Source of the DNA: Bradyrhizobium macuxiense
Lineage (GTDB): Bacteria > Pseudomonadota > Alphaproteobacteria > Rhizobiales > Xanthobacteraceae
DNA length: 64,000 nt
Assembly (NCBI RefSeq): GCF_001542415.1
Contig: NZ_LNCU01000041.1
Span: forward strand, 64,521-128,520
Reading direction: 5' to 3'
Part shown: piece after piece, positions 9,880 through 20,589 of the stretch
How positions within the stretch are numbered: the stretch's first letter is position 1
Layout: every line of letters begins with the position of its first letter
Made by a program: the position numbers and the translations under genes
Notes under the pieces: model-generated
What the model saw: the letters and a program-made list of their open reading frames with translations, nothing else
Told to the model about the DNA's origin: nothing
The model's database searches: none

Positions 9880-10365
9880 TTACGACAAGTCGCGCCGCAT
9901 CAGAAGCGCATTCAAATGTTCCCCGCCCGGTTGCTTGTAGTAGCGTTCGCGGCGGCCGATCACACCGAATCCGACCCGTTCATAGAGCCGTCGCGCCGGC
10001 TGATTATTTTCTTCCACCTCGAGAAAGATGGTGCGGATGCCGCGGCCGGCCAGGTGGCCGAGATGGGTCAGCAGCAGATCGCGCGACAGGCCGCGCCCGC
10101 GCTGGCCGGCATCGATCGCGATCGACAGGATTTCGGCCTCGTCCGCAGCCATGCGCGAGACCGCAAAGCCGATCACCTTGCGTCCCTGCCTCAGGCGATG
10201 CACCAGCGTGTTGCGTTCGGTCAGCATCGTCTCGAACTCGCCTTCGCCCCAGCCGCGATGAAACGACGCGGCGTGCAATTGCGCGAGCCGCGCCGCGTCG
10301 CGCAGGGTCGCGGGCTCGATCGCGGGCGTATCGCCGCCCCACCATCGTGAAAGCCAGGGGATCAT
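9880..10365 (-). CDS. rimI: Ribosomal protein bS18-alanine N-acetyltransferase RimI
   Basis: A 161-aa GNAT acetyltransferase. The acetyl-CoA-binding motif A is seen in SIAIDAGQRGRGLSRDLL near residue 88, and motif B in LEVEENNQPARRLYERVGF near 117. RimI acetylates the N-terminal alanine of ribosomal protein bS18. The gene overlaps the end of tsaB by 4 bases (10362-10365), the standard tsaB-rimI pairing, which strongly supports RimI over a generic GNAT. Confidence 0.9.
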   Translation of the reverse strand: MIPWLSRWWGGDTPAIEPATLRDAARLAQLHAASFHRGWGEGEFETMLTERNTLVHRLRQGRKVIGFAVSRMAADEAEILSIAIDAGQRGRGLSRDLLLTHLGHLAGRGIRTIFLEVEENNQPARRLYERVGFGVIGRRERYYKQPGGEHLNALLMRRDLS

Positions 10366-11060
10366 TTGGCTGACGGCTGCGCGCTGAGCTGGAACTGATT
10401 CCGCGGCGGCTTCGCATCGGGGGCGCGCAGATAGAACGGACGCGGCGGCGCGGTTGTCGGATCGATCGCCGCGCCAACCCAGGCGACCCAGGTGATGTCG
10501 GGCGCGGGTTGCGTGTCGACCTTGAACGGCGGCGCAGCGTCCGCAGGCCAGCGTTCGGCGAGGATCTTCGCGGCGTTGCCGACCAGATGCAGCGTGCCGA
10601 GCTTGGCGGCCTCGAGCGCCTCCGCGATCGGCGCCACCTTTGGCTTCACCAGCGGATCGCCGCCGCCGCCCACCACCTGGAAATAGACGTGATCGTGCCG
10701 CGCGTCGATCGCCGACAGGATCGGATGCTCGCTATTCTCGGCGACCACAGGTGCGGCATAGGCGGCGAGGGTGGTCAGCCCGACTACCGGCTTCTCCGCG
10801 GCGAGCGCGATGCCGCGCGCAGCCGAGAGGCCGACGCGCAAGCCGGTGAAGCTGCCGGGACCCGTGGTGACTGCGATGCGGTCGAGCGCGGTGAAGGCGA
10901 TGCCGCTGTCTTGCATCACGCGCGCGATCAGCGGCATCAACGCCTCGGCGTGGCCGCGCTGCATCGCCTGAGATTCGATTGCGATGGTCGTGCCGGCGGT
11001 CGTGTCGAGCACGGCCGCAGAGCAGGCGTCGAGTGCGGTATCGATGGCGAGGACGATCAT
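10362..11060 (-). CDS. tsaB: tRNA threonylcarbamoyladenosine biosynthesis protein TsaB
   Basis: A 232-aa ASKHA-fold protein. It starts MIVLAIDTALDACSAAV and has the signature TTGPGSFTGLRVGLSAARG near residue 65. TsaB is the non-catalytic partner of TsaD and TsaE in t6A37 synthesis. The C-terminal 30 residues are Pro/Ala-rich and poorly conserved. It is translationally coupled to rimI downstream. The 87 bases before it towards the NifU gene contain the tandem words ATTCGCCATTCGCCATTCACCATTCGC split over 11114-11141, a low-complexity tract. Confidence 0.92.
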   Translation of the reverse strand: MIVLAIDTALDACSAAVLDTTAGTTIAIESQAMQRGHAEALMPLIARVMQDSGIAFTALDRIAVTTGPGSFTGLRVGLSAARGIALAAEKPVVGLTTLAAYAAPVVAENSEHPILSAIDARHDHVYFQVVGGGGDPLVKPKVAPIAEALEAAKLGTLHLVGNAAKILAERWPADAAPPFKVDTQPAPDITWVAWVGAAIDPTTAPPRPFYLRAPDAKPPRNQFQLSAQPSAK

Positions 11061-11147
11061 GAGGGGGCGAATGGCGAGCAGGGAGTAGCGAATAGGGAAT
11101 CAGAGCGGATTGCTATTCGCCATTCGCCATTCACCATTCGCCTCCCG

Positions 11148-11717
11148 TTACATCGGCCGGACTTCCTGCACGTCGGGCACGAAGTGCCGGAGCAGGTTCT
11201 GGATGCCGTGTTGCAGCGTGGCGGTCGATGACGGGCAGCCCGAGCAGGAGCCCTTCATGTTGAGATAGACGATGCCGTCCTTGAAGCCGCGGAAGGTGAT
11301 GTCGCCGCCGTCATTGGCGACCGCGGGACGCACGCGGGTCTCTATCAGGTCCTTGATCTGCGCGACGGTCTCGGCGTCTTCCTCGCTGAAGAACTCGTCT
11401 TCTTCATCGCTGAGATCGTCGCTGCCGGCGGAGCCGTCGGCGAGCAGCGGCGCGCCCGACATGTAGTGCTCCATGATCGCGCCGAGGATCGCGGGCTTCA
11501 GGTGCTGCCAGTCGCCGTCCGCTTTCGTCACGGTCACGAAGTCGGAGCCGTAGAACACGCCGGTGACGCCTGATACGGCGAACAGCCGTTCGGCCAGCGG
11601 CGAGCGTGCGGCCGACTCCGGCGAGGAGAATTCCATGGTGCCGCTTTCGAGCACCATGCGGCCCGGAATGAACTTCAGGGTGGCGGGATTGGGCGTGGCT
11701 TCGGTCTGAATGAACAT
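11148..11717 (-). CDS. NifU-domain iron-sulfur scaffold protein (NfuA-like)
   Basis: 189 aa. The N-terminal Nfu_N/scaffold domain (about 1-90) starts MFIQTEATPNPATLKFIPGR, and the C-terminal NifU domain (about 115-189) contains the cluster-binding CxxC in GSCSGCPSSTATLQ. These proteins carry and deliver [4Fe-4S] clusters. Start fixed at the ATG at 11717 because MFIQTE is the family N-terminus. The linker is very acidic (DDLSDEEDEFFSEEDAE). It lies next to tsaB, as in most rhizobia, and could supply MiaB with clusters, though that is inference. Confidence 0.92.
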   Translation of the reverse strand: MFIQTEATPNPATLKFIPGRMVLESGTMEFSSPESAARSPLAERLFAVSGVTGVFYGSDFVTVTKADGDWQHLKPAILGAIMEHYMSGAPLLADGSAGSDDLSDEEDEFFSEEDAETVAQIKDLIETRVRPAVANDGGDITFRGFKDGIVYLNMKGSCSGCPSSTATLQHGIQNLLRHFVPDVQEVRPM

Positions 11718-11877
11718 TTGCTGTCTCCGGCGTCGCCGGTTCAAGGCCGGCACGTTGGGTTCCCTTATCAAATGGCAACTAAAAAGGCAGCGATCAAGGC
11801 GTAAAACCGCGGTTCCGGGCCTGCAGCAGCTGATTCTGAGTGGCGAGGCCGACAATGAAGGGCTGCATTCCCAAGCT

Positions 11878-12004
11878 CGTCATGCCCGGCCTTGTGCCGG
11901 GCATCCACCTCTTCGGTGCCGCACGCTAGAAAGACGTGGATGGCCGGGACATAGGCGAGCGGAAGCGACGCCGTCCTTCGGCTGGCTATGCCCGGCCATG
12001 ACGG
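11878..12004. repeat. REP-like palindromic element (composite)
   Basis: This fills most of the 300-bp gap between the NifU gene and the universal stress gene. It starts CGTCATGCCCGGCC and ends GCCCGGCCATGACGG, with internal AGACGTGGATGGCCGGGAC. The same layout is at 16588-16678. No open frame with a ribosome binding site is seen in this gap. Confidence 0.65.
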
Positions 12005-12021
12005 AGGTCTGCGGATTCCAT

Positions 12022-12516
12022 CTAAGACAGCGCGTCGACCTCGGGGTCGGTCAGCCCACCGGGCACGATGGTGACGGGAATCGGGAACGCGCCCATGGTC
12101 TTGGCCATGGTGGTGATGATGGGGCCCGGCCCCTCGGGACCGGGGCTCGCGGCCAGCACCAGCATCGCGATATCGACGTCCTTCTCGATCACATCGAGGA
12201 TCTGCGTCGTCGGGTCGCCCTCGCGAATCACCCGCTCCGGGGTGATCGCGGCAATCCCGTTGGCGCGGCCGGCGGCGCGGTCGAGCGCCTCACTGGCGGT
12301 CTCCTCGGCCTCGGCGCGCATGATGTCGGCGACGCCAAGCCATTGCTGGTTCTGGTCCTCGGTCTCGATCACCCGCAGCATCACCACACCGCCGCCGACC
12401 CGCTTGGCCCACCGGCTGGCATAATAGACGGCGCGGTCCCATTCCGCGGTGTCGTCGACGATGACCAGGCACTTCGGCTTGTGACCCGTCTCGTAGCTGC
12501 GTCGCTGGGTGGTCAT
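12022..12516 (-). CDS. Universal stress protein (UspA family)
   Basis: 164 aa, a single Usp domain. The N-terminal strand KCLVIVDDTAEWDRAVYYAS and the helix following it fit the nucleotide-binding alpha/beta fold, and the C-terminal region LVLAASPGPEGPGPIITTMA is the degenerate counterpart of the ATP-binding G-x2-G-x9-G motif. It is cytoplasmic and monocistronic on the minus strand, separated from trpS by a repeat-rich gap. The role is probably stress tolerance; no specific partner is visible. Confidence 0.85.
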   Translation of the reverse strand: MTTQRRSYETGHKPKCLVIVDDTAEWDRAVYYASRWAKRVGGGVVMLRVIETEDQNQQWLGVADIMRAEAEETASEALDRAAGRANGIAAITPERVIREGDPTTQILDVIEKDVDIAMLVLAASPGPEGPGPIITTMAKTMGAFPIPVTIVPGGLTDPEVDALS

Positions 12517-12540
12517 GCATGTCCCGGTGCTGAGCCAACA

Positions 12541-12608
12541 GCATGATCCGGACCCGGAGGGCCGCGTCAGCGAAAAATGTGCAGCGGTTTTCCGAACAGA
12601 TCATGCTC
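12541..12608. repeat. Palindromic repeat (GCATGATCCGG family), copy 1
   Basis: It begins GCATGATCCGG and ends AGATCATGCTC, with CAGCGGTTTTCCGAA inside. The same element is at 40938-40985, where it forms a near-perfect hairpin. The arms here are partly decayed. It lies directly upstream of the universal stress gene. Confidence 0.6.
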
Positions 12609-12631
12609 TAACGAGGCCCATGCTGCCACAC

Positions 12632-12655
12632 TCCCTCTCCGTTTGGGAGAGGGCG
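12632..12655 (-). terminator. Hairpin after trpS (possible terminator)
   Basis: An inverted repeat CCCTCTCC/GGGAGAGGG with a four-base loop lies 30 bases beyond the trpS stop. There is no T-run after it on the minus strand, so it may be a repeat-derived hairpin and not an intrinsic terminator. Confidence 0.3.
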
Positions 12656-12681
12656 CCGTGGTTCCTGTTCGCCGTGTCGCG

Positions 12682-13734
12682 TTAGCGCTGGCGGATGAAG
12701 CCGACGATGTCCTTGGTCAGGCGCATGGTCTCGTCGGCGATGCCGCGGGCGCGGTTGGCGCCGTCGGCCAGCACCGCGTCGACATGGCCGGGATCGGCGA
12801 CCAGCTTCTTCATCTCGGCGGCGATCGGCGCCAGTTTGGTGACGCACACCTCGACCAGCGCGTTCTTGAAGCTCGAGAACTGCCCGCCGCCGAACTGCTT
12901 CAGCACATCCTGCTTGCTGATGCCGGCGAGCGCCGCGTAGATGCCGACCAGATTGTCGGCCTCCGGTCGCGTCTCCAGGCCCTTCTCCTCCGACGGCAGC
13001 GGCTCCGGATCGGTCTTTGCCTTGCGGATCTTCTGCGCGATGGTGTCGGCGTCGTCGGTGAGGTTGATGCGCGAATTGTCTGATGCGTCCGACTTCGACA
13101 TCTTCTTGGTGCCGTCGCGCAGGCTCATCACCCGCGTCGCGGGTCCGGTGATCAGCGGCTCGGGCTGCGGGAAGAACAGGCCGTCGGCGAAGCCATGACC
13201 ACGAATTGAATCGACGAAGTCGTTGTTGAATTTCTGCGCGATGTCGCGGGACAGCTCCAGATGCTGCTTCTGGTCCTCGCCGACCGGCACGTGGGTGGCG
13301 CGGTAGAGCAGGATGTCGGCGGCCATCAGCACCGGATAGTCGTAGAGTCCGACGGATGCGTTCTCGCGGTCCTTGCCGGCCTTCTCCTTGAACTGGGTCA
13401 TGCGGTTCAGCCAGCCGATGCGCGCGACGCAGTTGAAGATCCAGGTCAGCTCGGCGTGGCCGGCGATCTGGCTCTGGTTGAACACGATGTGCTTCTTGGC
13501 ATCGATACCCGCGGCGATGAAGGCCGCGGTCACCTCACGGGTGTTGCGCGCGAGCTCGGCCGGGCCGCCCCAGACGTCGACGCCTTGCGTGATCGCGTGC
13601 ATGTCGACCACGCAGTAGATGCAGTTATACGTCTCCTGCATCTTCACGAAGTTGACGATCGCGCCGAGGTAGTTGCCGAGGTGCAGGTTGCCCGTCGGCT
13701 GGACGCCTGAGAAAACCCGTTCAACGAACGCCAT
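12682..13734 (-). CDS. trpS: Tryptophan-tRNA ligase TrpS
   Basis: A 350-aa class I aminoacyl-tRNA synthetase. The HIGH-equivalent is in [16 protein letters not shown] near residue 10, and KMSKS is complete in [12 protein letters not shown] near 208. It is of normal length for bacterial TrpS and cytoplasmic. It lies downstream of murJ on the same strand, 130 bases away with a dispersed repeat between, so it may or may not share a transcript with murJ. Confidence 0.97.
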   Translation of the reverse strand: MAFVERVFSGVQPTGNLHLGNYLGAIVNFVKMQETYNCIYCVVDMHAITQGVDVWGGPAELARNTREVTAAFIAAGIDAKKHIVFNQSQIAGHAELTWIFNCVARIGWLNRMTQFKEKAGKDRENASVGLYDYPVLMAADILLYRATHVPVGEDQKQHLELSRDIAQKFNNDFVDSIRGHGFADGLFFPQPEPLITGPATRVMSLRDGTKKMSKSDASDNSRINLTDDADTIAQKIRKAKTDPEPLPSEEKGLETRPEADNLVGIYAALAGISKQDVLKQFGGGQFSSFKNALVEVCVTKLAPIAAEMKKLVADPGHVDAVLADGANRARGIADETMRLTKDIVGFIRQR

Positions 13735-13766
13735 GGTTCAAATTCCCGGAAATGGCTGCCTTTAGA

Positions 13767-13816
13767 AGCGTTTTCGAGCGAAGTGGGCATCGGTTCGCGT
13801 GAAGAAAACGCGTCAA
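13767..13816 (+). repeat. 50-bp dispersed repeat, copy 2
   Basis: Forward copy of the element also found at 9319-9368 (reverse) and 63267-63316. It is positioned between trpS and murJ. Copies differ from one another at only a few positions near the centre. Confidence 0.8.
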
Positions 13817-13864
13817 ACGATGAGTCTGCGGCGTCGTTTGCCATTTAAGCCCCGCGTGCGCAAG

Positions 13865-15403
13865 TCAGGCAGGTCGCTTTTGCCTGATGGCGTTAATCAC
13901 CTCGCGCCAGCCGGCGACGCCGAAAAGCTGCAAAAACAGCCCGTAGCTCGCCATGCCGGCTGCGATCAGCAGCAGAAGCGACACCGCCTGCACAAAACCG
14001 TGTGCGCCGGCAACCGGAAGGACGCCTTCCGCAAGCCACAGCGCCGCGCCCATCGCGGCGGCTGCGGCGAGGATGCGCGGCAGGCGGCGGCGCGCGTCGG
14101 CATCGATCGAGAAGCCGAAGCTGGTCGCACCCTTCCGGAGCAGCGCCAGCGCATTGCTCCAGGCGCCGAGCGCGATACCGGCGGCGATTCCGTTGGCGCC
14201 GAGGAAATGCCCGAGCAGGAACGAGGCGGCGATCGCGACCACGATGGCATTCAGAGTCGCGAGCAAGGGCGTCAGCGTGTCCTCGCGGGCAAAGAACGCC
14301 GGCGACAAGGCCTTCACCAGCACATGGGCCGGCAGAGCGAGCGCGAGCCAGATCAGGGCCTGCGCGGTCGCAGCGGTGTCATCGGCCGTGAATGCGCCGC
14401 GCTCGAACAGGATGCGCGTGATCGGCGCGCTCAGCACCATCAGGCCGAGCGTGGCCGGGAACGCCAGCCCGACCGCAAGCTCGAGGCCGCGCGATTCCGC
14501 ATGCGCGATCGCGGTGTGCTCGCCACTCCGCACCGCCCGCGTCATCTCCGGCACCAGCACGGTGCCCATCGCGACGCCGACGATGCCGAGCGGCAGCTCG
14601 AGCAGGCGATTGGCGAAATAGAGCCAGGATACCGCCGATGGCGACGTCGAGGCGATCACCGCGCCCGCCACCATCAACCATTGCGGCGCGCTGCTTGCGA
14701 CCATGCCGGGAACCGCACGGGCGAGGAAGCCGCGCATCTCGCCATCGAAGGAGACGCGAAGCGGCGAGGCGGCCTGGCCGCCGCGCAGGACCAGCATCGA
14801 GAGTTGCAGGAAGCCGGCTACGCCGATCGTCGCTGCCATGATCTGCGCGGCTTGAACTGGATCCTGCTGCCGCACCAGCAGCACGGCCATCACAGCGATC
14901 AGTGCGATGTTGAACAGCAGCGGCGAGAACGCAGTCAGCGCGAAGCGGCCCTGCGCGTTGAGCAGCGCCATCATCACGGTGACGGGGCCGGCGAAGGCCA
15001 GATAAGGCAGCATCAGCCGCGCATTGCTGACCGCGAATTGCAGCGTGTCGCGGCCGACGAAGCCGGGCGCGATCGCCGCGATCACCAGCGGCATCAGCAC
15101 GCCGAGCACGAGCGCGGCTACGACCACGGTGGCGCTTACGGTGCCGAGCACCCGGCCCGCAAAGGCGGCTGCGGCGGCGACGCCATCGCGGTCGCGAACC
15201 TTGAGCCAGGCCGGCACCATCGCGGCGTTCAGCCCGCCCTCGGACAACAGCCGCCGCACCACGTTCACAAGCTGAAATGCCGCCAGGAAGGCATCCGCCA
15301 CGGGTCCCGCCCCGAGCAGTGCCGCGATCACGGAATCGCGCACGAAGCCGAGCAGTCGCGAGGCCAGCGTTCCCGAGGAGACCGTGAGAAACGAGCGGAT
15401 CAT
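13865..15403 (-). CDS. murJ: Lipid II flippase MurJ (MviN)
   Basis: A 512-aa integral inner-membrane protein of the MOP exporter superfamily with about 14 hydrophobic segments. The N-terminus MIRSFLTVSSGTLASRLLGF and LLSEGGLNAAMVPAW are characteristic of MurJ. It moves lipid-linked peptidoglycan precursor across the inner membrane. No signal peptide is needed. In many alphaproteobacteria murJ lies directly upstream of trpS, as here. Confidence 0.95.
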   Translation of the reverse strand: MIRSFLTVSSGTLASRLLGFVRDSVIAALLGAGPVADAFLAAFQLVNVVRRLLSEGGLNAAMVPAWLKVRDRDGVAAAAAFAGRVLGTVSATVVVAALVLGVLMPLVIAAIAPGFVGRDTLQFAVSNARLMLPYLAFAGPVTVMMALLNAQGRFALTAFSPLLFNIALIAVMAVLLVRQQDPVQAAQIMAATIGVAGFLQLSMLVLRGGQAASPLRVSFDGEMRGFLARAVPGMVASSAPQWLMVAGAVIASTSPSAVSWLYFANRLLELPLGIVGVAMGTVLVPEMTRAVRSGEHTAIAHAESRGLELAVGLAFPATLGLMVLSAPITRILFERGAFTADDTAATAQALIWLALALPAHVLVKALSPAFFAREDTLTPLLATLNAIVVAIAASFLLGHFLGANGIAAGIALGAWSNALALLRKGATSFGFSIDADARRRLPRILAAAAAMGAALWLAEGVLPVAGAHGFVQAVSLLLLIAAGMASYGLFLQLFGVAGWREVINAIRQKRPA

Positions 15404-15568
15404 CGCGCCTCTATAGCAGCAGGGCGCGCCGCTGCCAGTAGCGCTCCTCCAGCGACGAAGGCGAAGCCTTTGCGCGGGGATGACGGAACACAGGGAGCCC
15501 GGCTTGCTGCCACGGGGACGAACGTGATAGGCCGCAGCCTTCTTGGATAGCCGTAACAGGGCAGGTCA

Positions 15569-16570
15569 ATGGCTGACGCAAAATATGACGTTCTCGGGAT
15601 CGGCAATGCGATCTTCGACGTGCTGGTGCAAACCGATGAGGCACTCCTCGCCCGTCACGGCATGACCAAGGGCTCGATGCAACTGATCGACGAAGCCCGC
15701 GCCGCCGCGATCTACGGTGATATGGGCCAGGCGACCGAGATGTCGGGCGGCTCCGCGGCCAACACCATCGTCGGCGTCGGCAATCTCGGCGCGCGCGCGG
15801 CCTATGTCGGCAAGGTCAAGGACGATCAGATCGGCAAGCTCTACGTGCACGACATCCGCGCCGCCGGCGTGAGCTTCGACACCAGGCCCGCGACGGCCGG
15901 GCCAGCCACCGGTTGCTCCTACATCCTGGTCACGCCGGACGGCGAGCGCACCATGAACACCTATCTCGGCGCCGCGCAGGACCTGACGCCCGACGACATC
16001 GATCCGGCGCAGATCGAAGCCGCCAGCATCATCTATCTCGAAGGCTATCTGTGGGACCCGAAGAACGCCAAGGATGCGTTCGTCAAGGCGGCGACGATCG
16101 CGCATGGCGCGGGACGCCAGGTGGCGCTGACGCTGTCGGATTCATTCTGCGTCGATCGCTACCGCGATGAATTCCTCGAGCTGATGCGCAAGGGCACGGT
16201 GGATCTGGTGTTCGCCAATGAATCCGAGATGCACTCGCTGTACCAGACCTCGGATTTCGACACCGCGCTGAAACAGTTCGGCAAGGATACAAAGCTCGGC
16301 GTCGTCACCCGCAGCGAGAAGGGCTGCGTCGTCGTCGCCAAGGACGGCGTCACGGCGGTGCCGGCCTGCCCGATTGACAGGCTCGTCGACACCACCGGCG
16401 CCGGCGATCTGTTCGCCGCCGGCTTCATGTTCGGTCTCGTGCGCAACGCGGGCTATGAAAACGCCGGCCGTCTCGGTGCACTCGCCGCGGCAGAGGTCAT
16501 CCAGCACATCGGCGCGCGGCCGGTGGTGTCGCTGAAGGATCTGGCGAAGCAGAAGGGGCTTCCGGTTTAG
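15569..16570 (+). CDS. PfkB-family kinase, probable adenosine kinase
   Basis: 333 aa, ribokinase/PfkB fold. The C-terminal signature DTTGAGDLFAAGFMFGL near residue 275 holds the catalytic Asp and anion hole; the substrate side shows MSGGSAANTIVGVGNLG near 52. The closest recognisable family is rhizobial adenosine kinase, which returns adenosine to AMP, but a sugar substrate cannot be excluded without a phylogeny. It is divergent from murJ and single on the plus strand. Confidence 0.85.
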   Translation: MADAKYDVLGIGNAIFDVLVQTDEALLARHGMTKGSMQLIDEARAAAIYGDMGQATEMSGGSAANTIVGVGNLGARAAYVGKVKDDQIGKLYVHDIRAAGVSFDTRPATAGPATGCSYILVTPDGERTMNTYLGAAQDLTPDDIDPAQIEAASIIYLEGYLWDPKNAKDAFVKAATIAHGAGRQVALTLSDSFCVDRYRDEFLELMRKGTVDLVFANESEMHSLYQTSDFDTALKQFGKDTKLGVVTRSEKGCVVVAKDGVTAVPACPIDRLVDTTGAGDLFAAGFMFGLVRNAGYENAGRLGALAAAEVIQHIGARPVVSLKDLAKQKGLPV

Positions 16571-16587
16571 GGCAGGACCTCTCCATC

Positions 16588-16678
16588 CGTCATGGCTGGG
16601 TTCGACCCGGCCATCCACGTCTTTCTTCGCGAGCGGACCGGAAGACGTGGATGCCCGGGACAAGCCCGGGCATGACGG
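16588..16678. repeat. REP-like palindromic element (composite)
   Basis: It starts CGTCATGGCTGGG and ends CCCGGGCATGACGG, with GAAGACGTGGATGCCCGGG inside. It is a relative of 11878-12004 and is placed between two convergent genes (the PfkB kinase and the acyl-CoA synthetase), where it could act as a bidirectional transcription end; that role is inference. Confidence 0.6.
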
Positions 16679-16699
16679 TGTTGAGCGTGAGGTCGCGCA

Positions 16700-18409
<1,710 letters not shown>

Positions 18410-18553
18410 GATCGTCCTCCTCCTGATCGCGTTTCACGTCGCGTTTTGCGCGATCTTAGACTCTTGGCGCCGGCCGGACACGCCCGACCTATGGCGGGTA
18501 TTGAAGAGGTCCCTCCCGCGAAGAAGGGACCTCTGCTGTCATGCAATGGAACC

Positions 18554-19747
18554 TTAGGCCGCCTTCTGGCCGCTGCCGGCATCGAGCCCGTCATAGATGC
18601 CGCGCTCGAACCCCGCAAAGGCTTCCAGGCTGTGCTTGTCCGCGAACGGCAACAGCTGCGTCAGGATCACGCCGCAGACGTCGCGCGCCGGATCGATCCA
18701 GTAATAGGTGTTGGCCAATCCCGCCCAGGCGAGGCTGCCGGGGCTACGGCCTTCCGGCGTCTTGGCGGCGTTGATGAGGAAGCTCAGCCCCCATTTCTTG
18801 ATCATGTCGGGATAGAGGTCGACATCGTTGGTGTACGGCGGCGCCGCCGTCGTCATCTTGCCGACGGTGAGATCGCCCATCTGGTTCTGCGCCATCGCCG
18901 CGACGGTCTCGGGCTTCAACAGCTGGTTGCCGTTGCCTTCGCCTTTGTTGAGGATCATCTGGCAGAACTTGATGTAGTCGGCCGCGGTCGAATACAGCCC
19001 GCCGCCACCCATGTGGAATTCCGGATTCTGCTCGAGCTCGAATGGCATCGCCGCCAGCGCTCCGTCCTCGCCCCGCGCGTGCATGCCGACCAGCCGCTTG
19101 CGCATGTTGTCCGTGATCTTGAAGGCGGTGTCGCTCATGCCGAGCGGCGCGAACATATTGTCATGCAGATACGCATCGAGCTTCTTGCCGGATGCGGCTT
19201 CCACCGCCTTGCCGACGAAGTCGATATTGATGCCGTATTCCCAGCGCGTGCCCGGATCGCTCGCGAGCGGCGTCTTCAGCGCGGCATTCAGGCAGGAGAT
19301 GATCCCGGGCGTGCCGGTCTTCTCCATATATTTCCCCATGTCGGCGTTCCACAGGTCGTAGCAGAAGCCGGCGGTGTGGGTCATGAGCTTGCGCAGCGTG
19401 ATCGGCGCTTTCGCCGGCCGCAGCTTCGGCTCGCCATTGGCGTCGAAGCCGTCGAGCACCTGGGGGGCGGCGAGGTCGGGCAACAGCTTGCCGATCGGTT
19501 CGTCGAGCGACAGCTTGCCCTGTTCGACGAGTTGCATCGCGCCGGCCGAGGTCACGGCCTTGGTCATCGAGGCGATCCAGAACACGCTGTCGGCGGTCAT
19601 GGCATCGTCCTTGGACAGGTCGCGTTTGCCGAACGCGCCCTGATAGATCACGTCCTTGCCGGTTGCCGCGACCGCGACAACACCGGGTATCTCCTTGGCG
19701 TCGCTCTTCTGACGCAGAAGCTGATCGATCTGAGCCTTGCCTTGCAT
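18554..19747 (-). CDS. Beta-lactamase-family serine hydrolase
   Basis: 397 aa with the class C beta-lactamase/esterase fold. The nucleophile motif SxxK is in WIASMTKAVTSAG near residue 60, and the second-motif Tyr is in GTRWEYGINIDF. No signal peptide is seen from the chosen start, so it is probably cytoplasmic (esterase or carboxylesterase class) and not a resistance enzyme. Start at the ATG at 19747, preceded by GGAGG with good spacing; the longer in-frame extension upstream has no ribosome binding site and looks non-coding. Confidence 0.85.
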   Translation of the reverse strand: MQGKAQIDQLLRQKSDAKEIPGVVAVAATGKDVIYQGAFGKRDLSKDDAMTADSVFWIASMTKAVTSAGAMQLVEQGKLSLDEPIGKLLPDLAAPQVLDGFDANGEPKLRPAKAPITLRKLMTHTAGFCYDLWNADMGKYMEKTGTPGIISCLNAALKTPLASDPGTRWEYGINIDFVGKAVEAASGKKLDAYLHDNMFAPLGMSDTAFKITDNMRKRLVGMHARGEDGALAAMPFELEQNPEFHMGGGGLYSTAADYIKFCQMILNKGEGNGNQLLKPETVAAMAQNQMGDLTVGKMTTAAPPYTNDVDLYPDMIKKWGLSFLINAAKTPEGRSPGSLAWAGLANTYYWIDPARDVCGVILTQLLPFADKHSLEAFAGFERGIYDGLDAGSGQKAA

Positions 19748-20090
19748 TGGGATTTCCTCCGGTGGGTTATTGTTCTGGAGTGAGGCGATCATCCTCCCGC
19801 TTTGGGAGCCCCGCAAGCAGGGCGCGGGGCGATCGCGTCGCGATCTCGTGAGGGCAGCGCAACAGGAACGGTCTTGCGCGGCCTGCATTCACCACGCGCG
19901 CAGATTTCGTCGCGAACTCCGCCGCAACCCTGATGACCCCGGGGGCGACCCACGGTAACGTGATTGCGAGGTTGATTTCCGTGCCTGTTGTTTTGCATTA
20001 ACGCATTCAGATCGCTGCATAAACAGTGCGGCCTAAACCGATGATTTGAAGAAAGCTGGCCGTGACGGCCGGGGTTGCGGGGACGCTGTG
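19748..20090. other. Intergenic region between divergent genes
   Basis: 343 bases separating the serine hydrolase (minus) from the small hypothetical gene (plus). It must hold both promoters. I see the hydrolase ribosome binding site at its left edge but no convincing promoter, RNA gene or repeat. Confidence 0.4.
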
Positions 20091-20411
20091 ATGATTTCGA
20101 CGTGGAGTGAATGGAAGCGCTATCCGCGGCCCGGCCGCGGCGAGAATATCGAAGCGCCAATCAGCCCCGGCCTCTATGAAGTTCGCTACGCGGGTACCGG
20201 AGCGCTGCACTCGTTCGAGGCGGTCGACAATGTCGCGCAGGCTCTGGCGCTGCTGCAGACCGGCTCGCGATCCTGGTTCGGCCGCCGCGACACCAAGGCG
20301 CAGGCTGATCTTGAATATCGCACCTGTGCGACCTCGACCAAGGCGGATGCCAAGGCCGCCGCCCAGCGCATGATCGGCCGCCGCGAGACTTATATGAGCG
20401 GCGCGGCCTGA
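20091..20411 (+). CDS. Conserved-looking hypothetical protein, 106 aa
   Basis: A small soluble protein, not recognised as a named family. It starts MISTWSEWKRYPRPGRGENI and contains SPGLYEVRYAGTGALHSFEA, then an Arg/Lys/Ala-rich C-terminal half ending RRETYMSGAA. Codon use matches the neighbours. Start chosen at the ATG at 20091; 15 further in-frame residues upstream (MKKAGRDGRGCG) come from a GC-rich, poorly placed extension. No signal peptide, membrane helix or enzyme motif is visible. Confidence 0.6.
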   Translation: MISTWSEWKRYPRPGRGENIEAPISPGLYEVRYAGTGALHSFEAVDNVAQALALLQTGSRSWFGRRDTKAQADLEYRTCATSTKADAKAAAQRMIGRRETYMSGAA

Positions 20412-20589
20412 CATCACATGAAACTGTCATTCCGGGTTCGTCCTCCGGACGCCCCGGATCGAGCCCTCAGCGATCCGGTCTCAGCACCGCATTTGCGTGC
20501 AAGCAGAGCCGCGTCGCAGACAATGCATCGCGGCGTGTTTCGGCCTATATAGGCCGCGAATCCCCACCAGGACGTTCAGGAGTAACGCT

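Noticed and set aside
13799-15550. A 583-codon plus-strand frame opposite murJ
   Set aside because: Starts inside the dispersed repeat and translates to Arg/Gln/His-rich sequence; murJ on the other strand explains the open frame.
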